In this document: piece after piece, positions 25,881-35,761 of the stretch
Layout: every line of letters begins with the position of its first letter
How positions within the stretch are numbered: the first letter of the stretch is position 1
DNA from: GYS-P2D sp964414425
GTDB lineage: Bacteria > Bacteroidota > Bacteroidia > Chitinophagales > Saprospiraceae
DNA length: 64,000 bases
NCBI GenBank assembly: GCA_964414425.1
Contig: CAYPWL010000001.1
Span: forward strand, 1-64,000
Direction: 5' to 3'
Program-made: the position numbers and the translations under genes
Notes under the pieces: generated by a model
What the model was told of the DNA's origin: nothing
Seen by the model: only the letters and a program-made list of their open reading frames with translations
The model's database searches: none

Positions 25881-28778
25881 TTATAAGTTTATTTCGTTGA
25901 GGCGTTCTTTTGCTTGAGCGATGAGATTGGCTGGTATTGACATACCTGAGTCTAACATAGCTTCTAATGCTGCTGAGGCGTTTATCTTTTCTCCACGTAT
26001 GTAGTAGTTGTCTGACAGCAGTATCGTAGCCTTAGCAAACCAAGAAGGTTCGGAGATCAGAGTCGCATAGTTCTCCGTAATCATATCAATTGAGCCTTTT
26101 AAGTCATCTTGATTGAATTGACTGAGTGCAACTATATATATAGCTTTAGGATTGTCAGACCAAATACTATGAGTAGCTGTAGCTGATTTAAAATCGCTAA
26201 TGGCTACCCAATCATTATCTTGGGCCGCTGATGAAACGATCTTCAGGAGGATTTCTTCAGGAAGCTGATCAGCGCCTGTTTTTGAAGCAGTAATAAGTGC
26301 GGTAGCGTCCTCGTAACGGTTCAATGCAATAAGAGACTTTAATCTATTGTGTGCAGAGTCGGCTTGATCGTTAAACCATCCTAAGTCTGACAATTCGATA
26401 TAAGTTTTGAAGTCTTCCTTCGCCAGTAATCTTGTTGAAACCTCAGAGGTTAGCTCTTCATGATTGATTGGACTATACTTTTTAACAAATGATATGGTTT
26501 CTGGCAGAGCATCACTGTGATCAGTTTTAATCATGCACTGTACGATGTAGTGATCAAGTTCCTGATGTTTTGAGGGGCTATTCTGATTCTTTAATCTTTT
26601 AAACTCTTCAAGAGCTACTGTATAATTTCCATTTAGAAATTGCTCTACTGCAAACTGTCGCTTGATAGTCTTAGTATCGCTAAGTCTATCAGATCGCTGT
26701 ATGACCTCGGCATACGAATCAGCATCTACCTTATAGGTAGCATATAGTTCTTTGAGTGCTCTTTCTGCAGTAGCCTTATACTCAGGTTGGTGACCTTGTT
26801 CCAGTATTCTACTGTAGTATTGTTCAGCATTGTCATAGTCTCCCGCATTCACGTAGATCAGTCCTAATTGTAGTAAAGATTGAGATCTTAAGGCAGGATC
26901 CTCTGCAGAAGTTAAGCCTTGGTAAAACTTCTTGGCATTATCGTATTGACCTAACTCGAAGTAGCTGTTACCTATCTCAAATCTGCTATCGGCAGCATAA
27001 GGGCTATTAGGGAATCGTTCGATCAACTCCTCATATGTGATGATTTGTTCATAAGGTTTAGCATTGAGTTTGTGTACAGCTCCTATACGATATAGTGCAT
27101 GATCGCTTTGCGTATTACCTTTCGATAAGGCTTTCAGGTAAACCTGTTTAGCATTGCTATAATCTTCTATGGCAAAATAACAATCGCCCATTCTATTCAA
27201 GATGTCTTCTTGTAGTTTAGGGTCTATGGCAACACTAGCAGCCGTTTCTTGTGCTTTTGATAGATGGCCCAGTGCTTGTCGATAACGGTCTTCTTCGATG
27301 TAGATATAGGATAGAGCGTAATCCGCTTTTAAGCGTGATTGCTCGGTAATCTTGTTGAAGGCGCTGGACTGTGATAATTCTTTAAATCTACTCTTCGCTA
27401 TGCTGTAATCACCTTTAGTAAAGTAACTCCAGGCAATATCGCCGCTTAACTCCATACTTTGGGGGGCATAAGCGTCTACCTTGTTGCTCATAGATAGATA
27501 TCTGAAGGCCCCTTCAACATCCTTATTGAGTAATGCCTCTTGCCCCTTATTGTGACATTTATTCAATAGGTGAGCTTTTTGCGCTGTGGTGAGATTAGCT
27601 ATCAGTGTTGGATTAAATGCTTTGATAGATACATCATCTGAGTTGATAATCAGGGAACTAATAGCCTGCTCGGCAGAATTCCTGATCGTTGCATTTTGTA
27701 TCGTACTCAATGATTCAAGGGCTGCATTGTAATCTGACTGAGCGATATGATTATGAGCGATATTATATCTGGCTTCATCTGCATGAGGAGTATTAATGAG
27801 TTGAGCATATACTTCAGATGACTCTTGATATTTGCCTGTATGGTGCAGGGCTTGGGCATATACGCTCTTTGTATAGATTGATGGCTCAGAGTTCTTATTT
27901 CGTTTGACATGCTTGATAACCTCGTCATATCTTTCTTGCTGCAGTAATGCACTGAGGAGCAACTCTTCTTGTTCCGTTTCCTTAAGTAGTTCGATACTTT
28001 CATTAGTCTCGTTGAGCTTATAATAAGAGATCGCCACATACTCTTTGATAGCTGATAGCTGAAACAGCTGAGTTTCTTTGATGCGAGGAGCGTACCACTT
28101 AACTACAGATTGATAATCCTTCAAAGCAAAGTGCGACAAGGCGAGATAGTAAGGGAGGTGATTTTTTAATTCATAGCTTGTTCCGATCTTTTTAAGATTA
28201 AGAATAGAAGCCTGATAATCACCTTGCAATATGTTAATCAGTCCGGCATAGTACCTGGCATGATAAAAATAAGGGGAGGACATATCATCACATTTGTTGA
28301 ATGCTCGTAGGGCACCGGATAGCTCTTTTTCTTTGATGAGATCATAACCCTCTATGAATGCGTATTCAGAAGATACAGTTTGTCCTTTACCAGTTTTTGG
28401 ATTGTAGTCCTCTATGCTGGAGCCTTCGGGTGTGATGCCGTTGATACTTTTAAAGTTGAGATATCTTGCCAAGAGTGGTTGGACATCAGGATGACTTAAC
28501 AAGTACTTGTCAAAATCTTTGAGCTGAGCTATTGTTGTTAATTCAGCAATATGTAGAATGTTCTCTAAGCTTTTCTGGTCTGAATCTATGGCATGCAGCA
28601 AGTCTCCTCTAGCCTCTGATTGACGCTCTGCCTTGGGGTAGTAAATTGATTCACTGTACAAGTCCTCATCATCCATGATCTTAGAATCCTGGAGCAATGT
28701 AATGGATTGGGCTGAAGCAGTTTTTGCAAAGTTGAGGCCAATGATCAATAAAACGCTGTATTGTAATAATTTACACAT
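25881..28778 (-). CDS. Periplasmic TPR-repeat protein
   Basis: This 965-aa protein has a signal peptide (VLLIIGLNFAKTASAQ) and then TPR-like helical repeats along most of its length. Examples are YALSYIYIEEDRYRQALGHLSKAQ, NRMGDCYFAIEDYSNAKQVYLKAL and FEIGNSYFELGQYDNAKKFYQGL. It has no Cys lipobox and no transmembrane helix after the signal, so it is probably periplasmic. It is the first gene of an operon with a plugless barrel. TPR proteins of this kind scaffold complexes at the outer membrane, which makes a joint machine plausible but unproven. Confidence 0.85.
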   Translation of the reverse strand: MCKLLQYSVLLIIGLNFAKTASAQSITLLQDSKIMDDEDLYSESIYYPKAERQSEARGDLLHAIDSDQKSLENILHIAELTTIAQLKDFDKYLLSHPDVQPLLARYLNFKSINGITPEGSSIEDYNPKTGKGQTVSSEYAFIEGYDLIKEKELSGALRAFNKCDDMSSPYFYHARYYAGLINILQGDYQASILNLKKIGTSYELKNHLPYYLALSHFALKDYQSVVKWYAPRIKETQLFQLSAIKEYVAISYYKLNETNESIELLKETEQEELLLSALLQQERYDEVIKHVKRNKNSEPSIYTKSVYAQALHHTGKYQESSEVYAQLINTPHADEARYNIAHNHIAQSDYNAALESLSTIQNATIRNSAEQAISSLIINSDDVSIKAFNPTLIANLTTAQKAHLLNKCHNKGQEALLNKDVEGAFRYLSMSNKVDAYAPQSMELSGDIAWSYFTKGDYSIAKSRFKELSQSSAFNKITEQSRLKADYALSYIYIEEDRYRQALGHLSKAQETAASVAIDPKLQEDILNRMGDCYFAIEDYSNAKQVYLKALSKGNTQSDHALYRIGAVHKLNAKPYEQIITYEELIERFPNSPYAADSRFEIGNSYFELGQYDNAKKFYQGLTSAEDPALRSQSLLQLGLIYVNAGDYDNAEQYYSRILEQGHQPEYKATAERALKELYATYKVDADSYAEVIQRSDRLSDTKTIKRQFAVEQFLNGNYTVALEEFKRLKNQNSPSKHQELDHYIVQCMIKTDHSDALPETISFVKKYSPINHEELTSEVSTRLLAKEDFKTYIELSDLGWFNDQADSAHNRLKSLIALNRYEDATALITASKTGADQLPEEILLKIVSSAAQDNDWVAISDFKSATATHSIWSDNPKAIYIVALSQFNQDDLKGSIDMITENYATLISEPSWFAKATILLSDNYYIRGEKINASAALEAMLDSGMSIPANLIAQAKERLNEINL

Positions 28779-28904
28779 TCTAAATAATTGTAATATGTAA
28801 ATTTAGGATAATAAATACATACCGCCAAATGTGACTAAGTTTATACCTTGTGCGTTATAAATAAATGATGCTGTATCATTATATATTTTAATAGATTAGC
28901 AGTT

Positions 28905-30755
28905 ATGAAAAAAGTACTACTTCTCCTCTCAATTATTAGTGTTGTTAACTTACTCAGTGCAAATCCAGATCGCTGGCAGCAGAAGGTTAACTATGAGATG
29001 AAAATTGATTTTGATGTCAATACGCATCGCTTTACAGGTGAGCAGACGATTACGTATTATAACAACTCTCCTGATGTGTTGCACAACGTGTATTATCATT
29101 TATACTTCAATGCTTTTCAGCCCAATAGTATGATGGACGTGCGCTCTCGCACCATAGCCGATCCTGATCGTAGAGTAAACGATCGGATATCTAAGCTTAC
29201 GCTTGATGAGATCGGATATCATCGTATTGATGAATTAAAGCAAGATGGTCAAGCACTGTCTTATCATGTCGAGGGAACCATACTCGAAGTCAAGTTAGCC
29301 AAGCCGCTAAAGCCAGGAGACAAGACTAAATTGACCATGAAGTTTAACTCACAAGTACCGCTTCAGATCCGTAGGTCAGGTCGAAACAGTGCGGAGGGCA
29401 TAGATTATAGTATGGCTCAATGGTATCCTAAGTTGTGTGAGTATGACTATCAAGGATGGCATGCGAACCCCTATGTGGGTAGAGAGTTCCATGGTGTTTG
29501 GGGAGATTTTAATGTTGAGATCAAGATTGATGATTCCTATATCCTCGGAGCAAGTGGAATCCTTACGAATGCCAATAAGATAGGTAGAGGGTACAGTGAC
29601 AAGGATGTCAAGATCAAAGGAAAGAAGACGACTTGGAAGTTTAAAGCCGAGAATGTACATGACTTCGTATGGGCGGCTGACCCAGATTATACCGTGCAGA
29701 TGGAGTATACAGATGCAGGCACCAAGATTTACTATATCTACCAGCCAGGAGTACGAACTACTGATAACTGGCAGAACCTCCACAGAGCTATGAATGTAGC
29801 AGAGCAATATATGAACAATAGATTTGGAGAGTATCCGTATCCAGTCTATTCATTTATACAAGGTGGTGATGGCGGTATGGAGTATCCGATGGCAACCTTG
29901 ATTACTGGAGAGCGAAGTTATAGCAGTCTGGTGGGTGTAGCAGTACACGAGTGGATGCACAGTTGGTTTCAGATGATCCTCGGTACTAACGAAGCACTGT
30001 ATCCTTGGATGGATGAAGGGTTTACGACATTTGGATCAAGCGAAGTCATGAATCTTTTGAAAACAGAATTGCTGATTCCTGGTGATGTGGCCGTGCATCA
30101 TCCTAATGAAGGTAATGTCAGAGGCTATGTAAACTTTGCCCAAACGGGGCTCGAGGAACCACTCAGTACGCATGCTGATCACTTTGTAACGAACTCGGCC
30201 TATGGACGAGGTAGTTATACGAAAGGAGCTGTATTTCTGACTCAACTACAATACATCATGGGAGAGCAAGCCTTCAGTCAAGGAATGCTTAATTATTACA
30301 ATACATGGAAGTATAAGCATCCTAATGTCAATGACTTCATCCGCATTATGGAGAAGTCAAGTAAACTGGAGTTGGACTGGTTTAAAGAATACTTTGTGAA
30401 TACTACACATACTATAGATTATAGTGTTGATGCTGTGGATGCACAAGCAGACAATGTCTCGTCAATCAGTTTGTCTAAAGTCGGCGTGATGCCTATGCCA
30501 GTGGATATAGCAGTAACACTGACAAGTGGAGAAGTAGTTAACTATACGATTCCACTTCGAATGATGAGAGGGGCAAAGCATGCTGATGGTTATACTAATT
30601 ATGAGGTCGCAGCAGATTGGCCATGGACTCACGGGAGTTATGTGCTACAGGTGCCCTATGATAGAAGTGCCATCCAATCAGTAGTACTGGATGCCAGCTA
30701 CAAGTTGGCAGATACTAATCTCGATAATAACCGCATCGGAGAGACTCAACCATAA
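28905..30755 (+). CDS. M1-family zinc metallopeptidase, secreted
   Basis: This 616-aa aminopeptidase-like protein starts with a signal peptide (MKKVLLLLSIISVVNLLSA). The zinc site is VAVHEWMHSWFQ (HExxH), with the third ligand Glu in ALYPWMDEGFTTF about 18 residues on. GGDGGMEYPM matches the GxMEN-type exopeptidase motif, here GGMEYP, a variant in which Asn is not kept. The N-terminal beta saddle domain (about 25-230) is also present. It is likely periplasmic or secreted and trims peptides. An intrinsic terminator follows. Confidence 0.9.
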   Translation: MKKVLLLLSIISVVNLLSANPDRWQQKVNYEMKIDFDVNTHRFTGEQTITYYNNSPDVLHNVYYHLYFNAFQPNSMMDVRSRTIADPDRRVNDRISKLTLDEIGYHRIDELKQDGQALSYHVEGTILEVKLAKPLKPGDKTKLTMKFNSQVPLQIRRSGRNSAEGIDYSMAQWYPKLCEYDYQGWHANPYVGREFHGVWGDFNVEIKIDDSYILGASGILTNANKIGRGYSDKDVKIKGKKTTWKFKAENVHDFVWAADPDYTVQMEYTDAGTKIYYIYQPGVRTTDNWQNLHRAMNVAEQYMNNRFGEYPYPVYSFIQGGDGGMEYPMATLITGERSYSSLVGVAVHEWMHSWFQMILGTNEALYPWMDEGFTTFGSSEVMNLLKTELLIPGDVAVHHPNEGNVRGYVNFAQTGLEEPLSTHADHFVTNSAYGRGSYTKGAVFLTQLQYIMGEQAFSQGMLNYYNTWKYKHPNVNDFIRIMEKSSKLELDWFKEYFVNTTHTIDYSVDAVDAQADNVSSISLSKVGVMPMPVDIAVTLTSGEVVNYTIPLRMMRGAKHADGYTNYEVAADWPWTHGSYVLQVPYDRSAIQSVVLDASYKLADTNLDNNRIGETQP

Positions 30756-30764
30756 TAGACGAGA

Positions 30765-30799
30765 TAAAAAAGCCTGACAGAACTGTTGGGCTTTTTTTT
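30765..30799 (+). terminator. Intrinsic terminator after the M1 peptidase gene
   Basis: AAAAAAGCC pairs with GGCTTTTTT around a short loop and runs into a tract of eight T. It lies about 10 bp beyond the stop codon. Confidence 0.85.
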
Positions 30800-30917
30800 G
30801 CCCTCTAAAAAACGGTAAGCTACCAGAAGAATAATTATTGGGTATAATCAATAGGTGCGCATAATTATGGATATTGAGTTGCTCAGATCATAATTTCATC
30901 TATCCACATCACCACAC

Positions 30918-31859
30918 ATGATAAGACTGAAGCCCACCGTAACATGTTATGATGGCTACTGCAGTCCCCAGCGTCTCTATGTTAAGGGACGTGTCATAAA
31001 GACTCCTCTTGTCAGGAGAAGTTCCAGAAAATCCAGAGGCGGCAACTTTATTGAAACTGCATTAGGGTTTGTGACCATAGACTATAGAAACACTAAGGTT
31101 ACCTTACAGATCGGCGATGAGCTTATTCATGCCCAGACTAATCATGAAGGATACTATGTATTTGATCATGAGTTTAACAGCAACCTTAAGAATACTCGGA
31201 TAGAATGGATCGAAATGGCTGTCAGAGTTGATCATCCAGATTTTGATGGATTGAGCTATAAGACTAAGGTCCTATATGTACCAGATCAAACCGACCTCAT
31301 CGTAATCTGCGATATAGATGATACGATTATGTGGTCTTATGTGACGTCTTATCTCAAGATCAAGATGATGTATTTCACCTTCACGCTGTCGCCGTTCCAG
31401 CGTACTCCTGTAGCAGGGATGAGTGATTTGATTAAGTCTATCCTTATGTCGAGGAGGCCCATTTTTTATATTTCGAATAGTCCTTGGAATATCTACTACT
31501 TTCTCAAGAGATTCATCAAGCACTATGACTATATAGATGGCCCCACATTCTTGAGAGATTATGGTCGGCAGTTCATTTTTAGGAATAGGTCAAAGATCAC
31601 TCACAAACTAAATATGCTGCATAAGGTCATAGGAACCTTCACCACCCAAAAGGTAGTTTTGATCGGTGACTCCGCAGAAAGTGATATCGATTATTACTTA
31701 GAGATGCATCGTGTCTATGGCGAGAGAATTAGTCAGATCTTCATTCATGATGTAGGGCATGCTCATAAAAGAAGACGCATTGAAAGACTCATAGTCTTAT
31801 ACCCTGACGTGGATATACAATTGAGCTTCAATATAGGTGAGATGTCTATCTCAGATTAA
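30918..31859 (+). CDS. App1-like phosphatidate phosphatase domain protein (DUF2183)
   Basis: This 313-aa protein has the DUF2183/App1 catalytic domain, a HAD-type phosphatase known in yeast App1 to dephosphorylate phosphatidic acid. The nucleophile motif is VICDIDDTIMWS (DxDxT) at about residue 130. Motif II is IFYISNSPWN and the acidic motif is VVLIGDSAESDIDYY. The N-terminal 120 residues form a beta-rich domain, as in family members. No signal peptide is seen. A role in membrane lipid turnover is likely by family. There is no operon partner. Confidence 0.88.
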   Translation: MIRLKPTVTCYDGYCSPQRLYVKGRVIKTPLVRRSSRKSRGGNFIETALGFVTIDYRNTKVTLQIGDELIHAQTNHEGYYVFDHEFNSNLKNTRIEWIEMAVRVDHPDFDGLSYKTKVLYVPDQTDLIVICDIDDTIMWSYVTSYLKIKMMYFTFTLSPFQRTPVAGMSDLIKSILMSRRPIFYISNSPWNIYYFLKRFIKHYDYIDGPTFLRDYGRQFIFRNRSKITHKLNMLHKVIGTFTTQKVVLIGDSAESDIDYYLEMHRVYGERISQIFIHDVGHAHKRRRIERLIVLYPDVDIQLSFNIGEMSISD

Positions 31860-31906
31860 GATTGAGCTAAATAATGAAAACGTAGCATTGTTATATTCAG
31901 CAAGTC

Positions 31907-32890
31907 CTAATCTAAACTTTGATTTTCAGCCGAAGCTTTAACCACAAGCTCTTGATATTCTTGAGGAGTTAATCCGTCCATCACGTAGTTGATAGGATTA
32001 ACCGGATGACCGTTGACTCTTACTTCATAGTGACAGTGTGGTGCAGTAGATGTACCACTACTTCCGACTGTACCTATTGGCTGACCTTTCGTAACGATAT
32101 CACCTTTCTTTACATACACAGCATCCATGTGCCCATAGAGAGTGGTATATCCAAAACCATGATCTATGGTGACATTATTCCCATAGCCTGTTCTGATTTT
32201 TTGAACCTTCACAACCTTGCCATTACCAGTGCTTTGTATCGGAGTACCTCGAGGTGCAGTGAAGTCTATTCCCTCATGCATCTTCTTGACTTTGTGTACT
32301 GGATGTAAGCGCATCCCATATCCTGACATATGTCGCACCTTGCGCTTGAGTTTATCTTCTTGTATAGGTTTGATACTTGGTATAGAAGCCAATTTATCTG
32401 CATGTAATTCAGCCAATGCACCGATGCTATCCATAGACTCTGTTTGTAAGTCTACTTTTCTCTTGAGTTTATCAAGTTTGCTGAGAGCTACATTTAAGAG
32501 CTCGTTAGCTTCTAAGTTGTTTCCGAGGTGTATAAGTTGCTCTCTACCGCCGATACCACCATTCCAAACACCATCATCTATAGGGTCCATGCCAAAGACT
32601 GCTCTGTGTACATCAGCATCTTTCTTTTGTAATTGATCAATATCATCTGTGAGTCTGTCCAGTTGTGATGATAAGTTTTGGTAGTGGAATTCCATCTGGT
32701 CGATTTCTCTTTCCAGAGCTTTCTCCTTAGGAGTCGGTAAAAACTTATATCCAAGACTAAATATGATCAAAGCAGTAAATACTACGGCAGATAGGTATTT
32801 TGTAGAAACGTATAGGGTATCCTTGAGTGTGGACTCTTGCTTTTCGTACTGAAGAGTCTTAGGATTAAAAATGTACTTTTCTTTATTCAT
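31907..32890 (-). CDS. M23-family (LytM) peptidoglycan peptidase
   Basis: This 327-aa protein has a cytoplasmic N-terminal stretch (MNKEKYIFNPKTLQYEK), one transmembrane helix (about 35-52) and a periplasmic coiled coil (about 60-110). A C-terminal LytM domain follows, with HEGIDFTAPRGTPI, HGFGYTTLYGHMD and PHCHYEVRVNGHPVNP. The zinc ligands H-x3-D and H-x-H are all there, so it should be active. It probably trims peptidoglycan in growth or division. The start is the second Met, as the frame upstream adds only five residues (MKLNL) with no clear purpose. Confidence 0.92.
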   Translation of the reverse strand: MNKEKYIFNPKTLQYEKQESTLKDTLYVSTKYLSAVVFTALIIFSLGYKFLPTPKEKALEREIDQMEFHYQNLSSQLDRLTDDIDQLQKKDADVHRAVFGMDPIDDGVWNGGIGGREQLIHLGNNLEANELLNVALSKLDKLKRKVDLQTESMDSIGALAELHADKLASIPSIKPIQEDKLKRKVRHMSGYGMRLHPVHKVKKMHEGIDFTAPRGTPIQSTGNGKVVKVQKIRTGYGNNVTIDHGFGYTTLYGHMDAVYVKKGDIVTKGQPIGTVGSSGTSTAPHCHYEVRVNGHPVNPINYVMDGLTPQEYQELVVKASAENQSLD

Positions 32891-33101
32891 CAGATTTAAT
32901 TTCACATCTATATGTTACTTTTGAGACGCCTCAAAAAATACGTGAAAAGTTCATGGAAGGCTGGCGAAGTTAATGGTTGTACTTGATTCAGCAAAACTTT
33001 GAGAACATATTCGCAAATTTTTCATATATGAATTATCTGCATTGATAATATGTTGATTGTAAGGAGAGTATTTCAGGGGGATTATTTAATACCGGTTCAA
33101 A

Positions 33102-35729
33102 ATGACATCTACAGAGATAAGATCTAAGTTCTTTGAGTTTTTTCAAGGTAAAGGACATAAAATAGTCGCATCAGCCCCTATCGTAAATAAGAATGATCCA
33201 ACATTGATGTTTACCAACGCAGGTATGAATCAGTTCAAGGATTTCTTCTTGGGAAATCAGACTCCTGACAATCCTCGTATTGCAGATTCTCAGAAGTGTC
33301 TACGGGTATCGGGCAAGCACAATGACCTCGAAGAAGTCGGTGTGGACTCGTACCACCACACCATGTTTGAGATGTTGGGTAACTGGTCTATCGGAGATTA
33401 TTTTAAGACTGAGGCCATCGCATGGGCTTGGGAGTTATTGACAGAGGTCTACGGATTACCAAAGGAAAGATTATATGTGTCCGTATTCGAAGGTGATAAG
33501 TCTGATGGCTTAGAGGCTGACGAAGAAGCGGCTGATATCTGGAAAAAGTACGTGCCGGCAGATCGAGTATTATACTTTGACCGCAAGGATAATTTCTGGG
33601 AGATGGGCGAGACCGGCCCTTGTGGACCATGCTCAGAGATTCATATAGATATAAGACCTGACGCTGATCGAAAGAAGGCTGATGGACGTGAACTGGTCAA
33701 TGCGGATCACCCATTGGTTATAGAGATCTGGAACTTGGTATTTATCCAGTTCAATAGATTAGCTGATGGTTCGCTTCAGAGCCTTCCTGCAAAGCATATC
33801 GATACGGGTATGGGATTTGAGCGCTTATGTATGGCGATTCAAGGCAAACAGTCTAACTATGACACTGATGTGTTCTCACCGTTCGTAGCAAAGTTAGAAA
33901 AACTCACGGGCAAGAAGTATGAAGGATCTTATGACTTGGATGCTCGTAAGGATATCGCGTTTAGAGTCATTGTAGATCATGTGCGAGCTGTGTCATTTTG
34001 TATCGCTGATGGACAACTTCCCTCTAATACGGGTGCAGGCTATGTCATCCGAAGAATCTTGCGTAGAGCGGTGCGTTACTATTATTCCTTCTTGGATACT
34101 TCAGAACCTCTGTTGTATAAGCTGATCCCTGCATTGGGTGGATATTTTGCAGAAGTATTTCCAGAGTTAGCGCAGCAGCAACACTTCGTGGCTAAGATTG
34201 TCATGGAGGAGGAGAAGTCTTTCCTTAGAACTTTGGAGCAAGGGTTGAGACGATTGAATCAAGTAAAGATTACGGATGGCCAGATTGCTGGAGATGTTGC
34301 CTTTGAGTTATATGACACCTACGGCTTTCCGATTGACTTGACGAGATTGATCTCCCAAGAAAAAGGATGGACAATTGACGAGGAAGGTTTTAATTCAAGT
34401 TTAGCTGATCAGAAGAAACGTGGCCGAAAAGATGCAGAATCACAGACTGGAGATTGGGTTCAAGTTCATGATATAGATAATGCGGAGTTCTTGGGCTACG
34501 ATCATGACAAGCTCGATGCTGTAAAGATTATTAAGTATCGCACGAAAACCAACAAAGGAAAAGAAACAGTACAATTAGTGCTTGATAAGACGCCATTCTA
34601 TGCAGAGAGTGGGGGACAAGTCGGTGATGCGGGTATACTCAAGACTGCCGATGGTACGATTGTCAAAGTACTAGATACACAAAAAGAAAACGACTTGGTG
34701 ATTCATCAGGTTAATGAGATTCCAGCAGATCCATCTGTAGCTTTCATTGCAAAAATCAGTGTGGCTCGTCGACGTAAGATTGAGAGCAATCACTCTGCTA
34801 CACACTTGCTACATGCCGCTTTACGAAGTGTGCTAGGAGATCATGTAGCGCAAAAAGGATCACTCGTAAATGACAAATACTTACGTTTTGACTTTAGTCA
34901 TTTTGAAAAGATGACGGATGAGCAAGTTGCCGAAGTGGAGCGCATAGTCAATGAAAAGGTACGTGAGAATATCCCTCTTTGCGAGGCTCGCAATATTCCG
35001 ATTTCGGAAGCTAAAGAGAATGGGGCAATGATGCTCTTTGGAGAGAAGTATGGTGATCATGTCAGGATGATCACATTTGACAAGTCCTATAGCGTAGAGC
35101 TCTGTGGAGGGTGCCATGTCAATCACACGGGGCAATTAGGCTTATTTAAGATCAAGAGCGAGGGAGCTGTTGCTTCTGGCGTGCGTCGTATCGAGGCGTT
35201 GACTGGACAAGTGGCCTATGATTATGTTAACAACATCATTAACGAACACAAGGCCATTAAGTTGATGCTTAAGAGCCCTAAGAATGTGAGTCAGTCGGTG
35301 CAACAACTACTTGATGAGCAGAAAGACCTCAATAAGAAGTTATCAACGCTCAAAGCAGAGAAAGCAAATTCTCTCAAGTCTGGATTAGTACAGCAAGCAG
35401 AAAAGATCAAAGATCTCGATGTCGTAATCGCAGAACTGCATGATATGGAGGTGGCAGATGCCAAAGGTCTCGCCTATGCGATCGATCAGAGCCTTGATAA
35501 GACTGTAATACTATTCTTGATCATCAATGGTGAGAAGATCAATCTCCTATGCATGATCAACAAGGATATCGTATCAGATCATCTCAATGCAGGTGCGATC
35601 ATCAAGCAATTGTCTCAATACATCAAAGGTGGTGGCGGTGGTCAAGCATTCTTCGCTACAGCAGGTGGTAAGGATAACTCGCAAACTGAGAAGGTTGTAG
35701 CAGAGTTTAAGGTGTACTTAGGAAGATAA
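33102..35729 (+). CDS. alaS: Alanine-tRNA ligase
   Basis: This 875-aa enzyme has full family length. The catalytic core begins STEIRSKFFEFFQGKGHKIV and includes DPTLMFTNAGMNQFKD and TGMGFERL (motif 3). The editing domain has SNHSATHLLHAALR and CGGCHVNHTGQLG, with its zinc ligands. The C-terminal oligomerisation part contains a coiled coil (NKKLSTLKAEKANSLK) and GGGGGQAFFATAGGK. It charges tRNA-Ala and clears mischarged Ser or Gly. The gene stands alone. Confidence 0.98.
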   Translation: MTSTEIRSKFFEFFQGKGHKIVASAPIVNKNDPTLMFTNAGMNQFKDFFLGNQTPDNPRIADSQKCLRVSGKHNDLEEVGVDSYHHTMFEMLGNWSIGDYFKTEAIAWAWELLTEVYGLPKERLYVSVFEGDKSDGLEADEEAADIWKKYVPADRVLYFDRKDNFWEMGETGPCGPCSEIHIDIRPDADRKKADGRELVNADHPLVIEIWNLVFIQFNRLADGSLQSLPAKHIDTGMGFERLCMAIQGKQSNYDTDVFSPFVAKLEKLTGKKYEGSYDLDARKDIAFRVIVDHVRAVSFCIADGQLPSNTGAGYVIRRILRRAVRYYYSFLDTSEPLLYKLIPALGGYFAEVFPELAQQQHFVAKIVMEEEKSFLRTLEQGLRRLNQVKITDGQIAGDVAFELYDTYGFPIDLTRLISQEKGWTIDEEGFNSSLADQKKRGRKDAESQTGDWVQVHDIDNAEFLGYDHDKLDAVKIIKYRTKTNKGKETVQLVLDKTPFYAESGGQVGDAGILKTADGTIVKVLDTQKENDLVIHQVNEIPADPSVAFIAKISVARRRKIESNHSATHLLHAALRSVLGDHVAQKGSLVNDKYLRFDFSHFEKMTDEQVAEVERIVNEKVRENIPLCEARNIPISEAKENGAMMLFGEKYGDHVRMITFDKSYSVELCGGCHVNHTGQLGLFKIKSEGAVASGVRRIEALTGQVAYDYVNNIINEHKAIKLMLKSPKNVSQSVQQLLDEQKDLNKKLSTLKAEKANSLKSGLVQQAEKIKDLDVVIAELHDMEVADAKGLAYAIDQSLDKTVILFLIINGEKINLLCMINKDIVSDHLNAGAIIKQLSQYIKGGGGGQAFFATAGGKDNSQTEKVVAEFKVYLGR

Positions 35730-35761
35730 GCTCACTGACATGCCATTTAGAGTTAGCGCAT

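Noticed and set aside
29376..29807. Minus-strand frame of 143 codons
   Set aside because: It is wholly inside the M1 peptidase gene, which has clear motifs on the other strand.
32006..32636. Two plus-strand frames opposite the M23 peptidase gene
   Set aside because: Both are antisense to a gene with intact catalytic motifs and have no recognisable domain.
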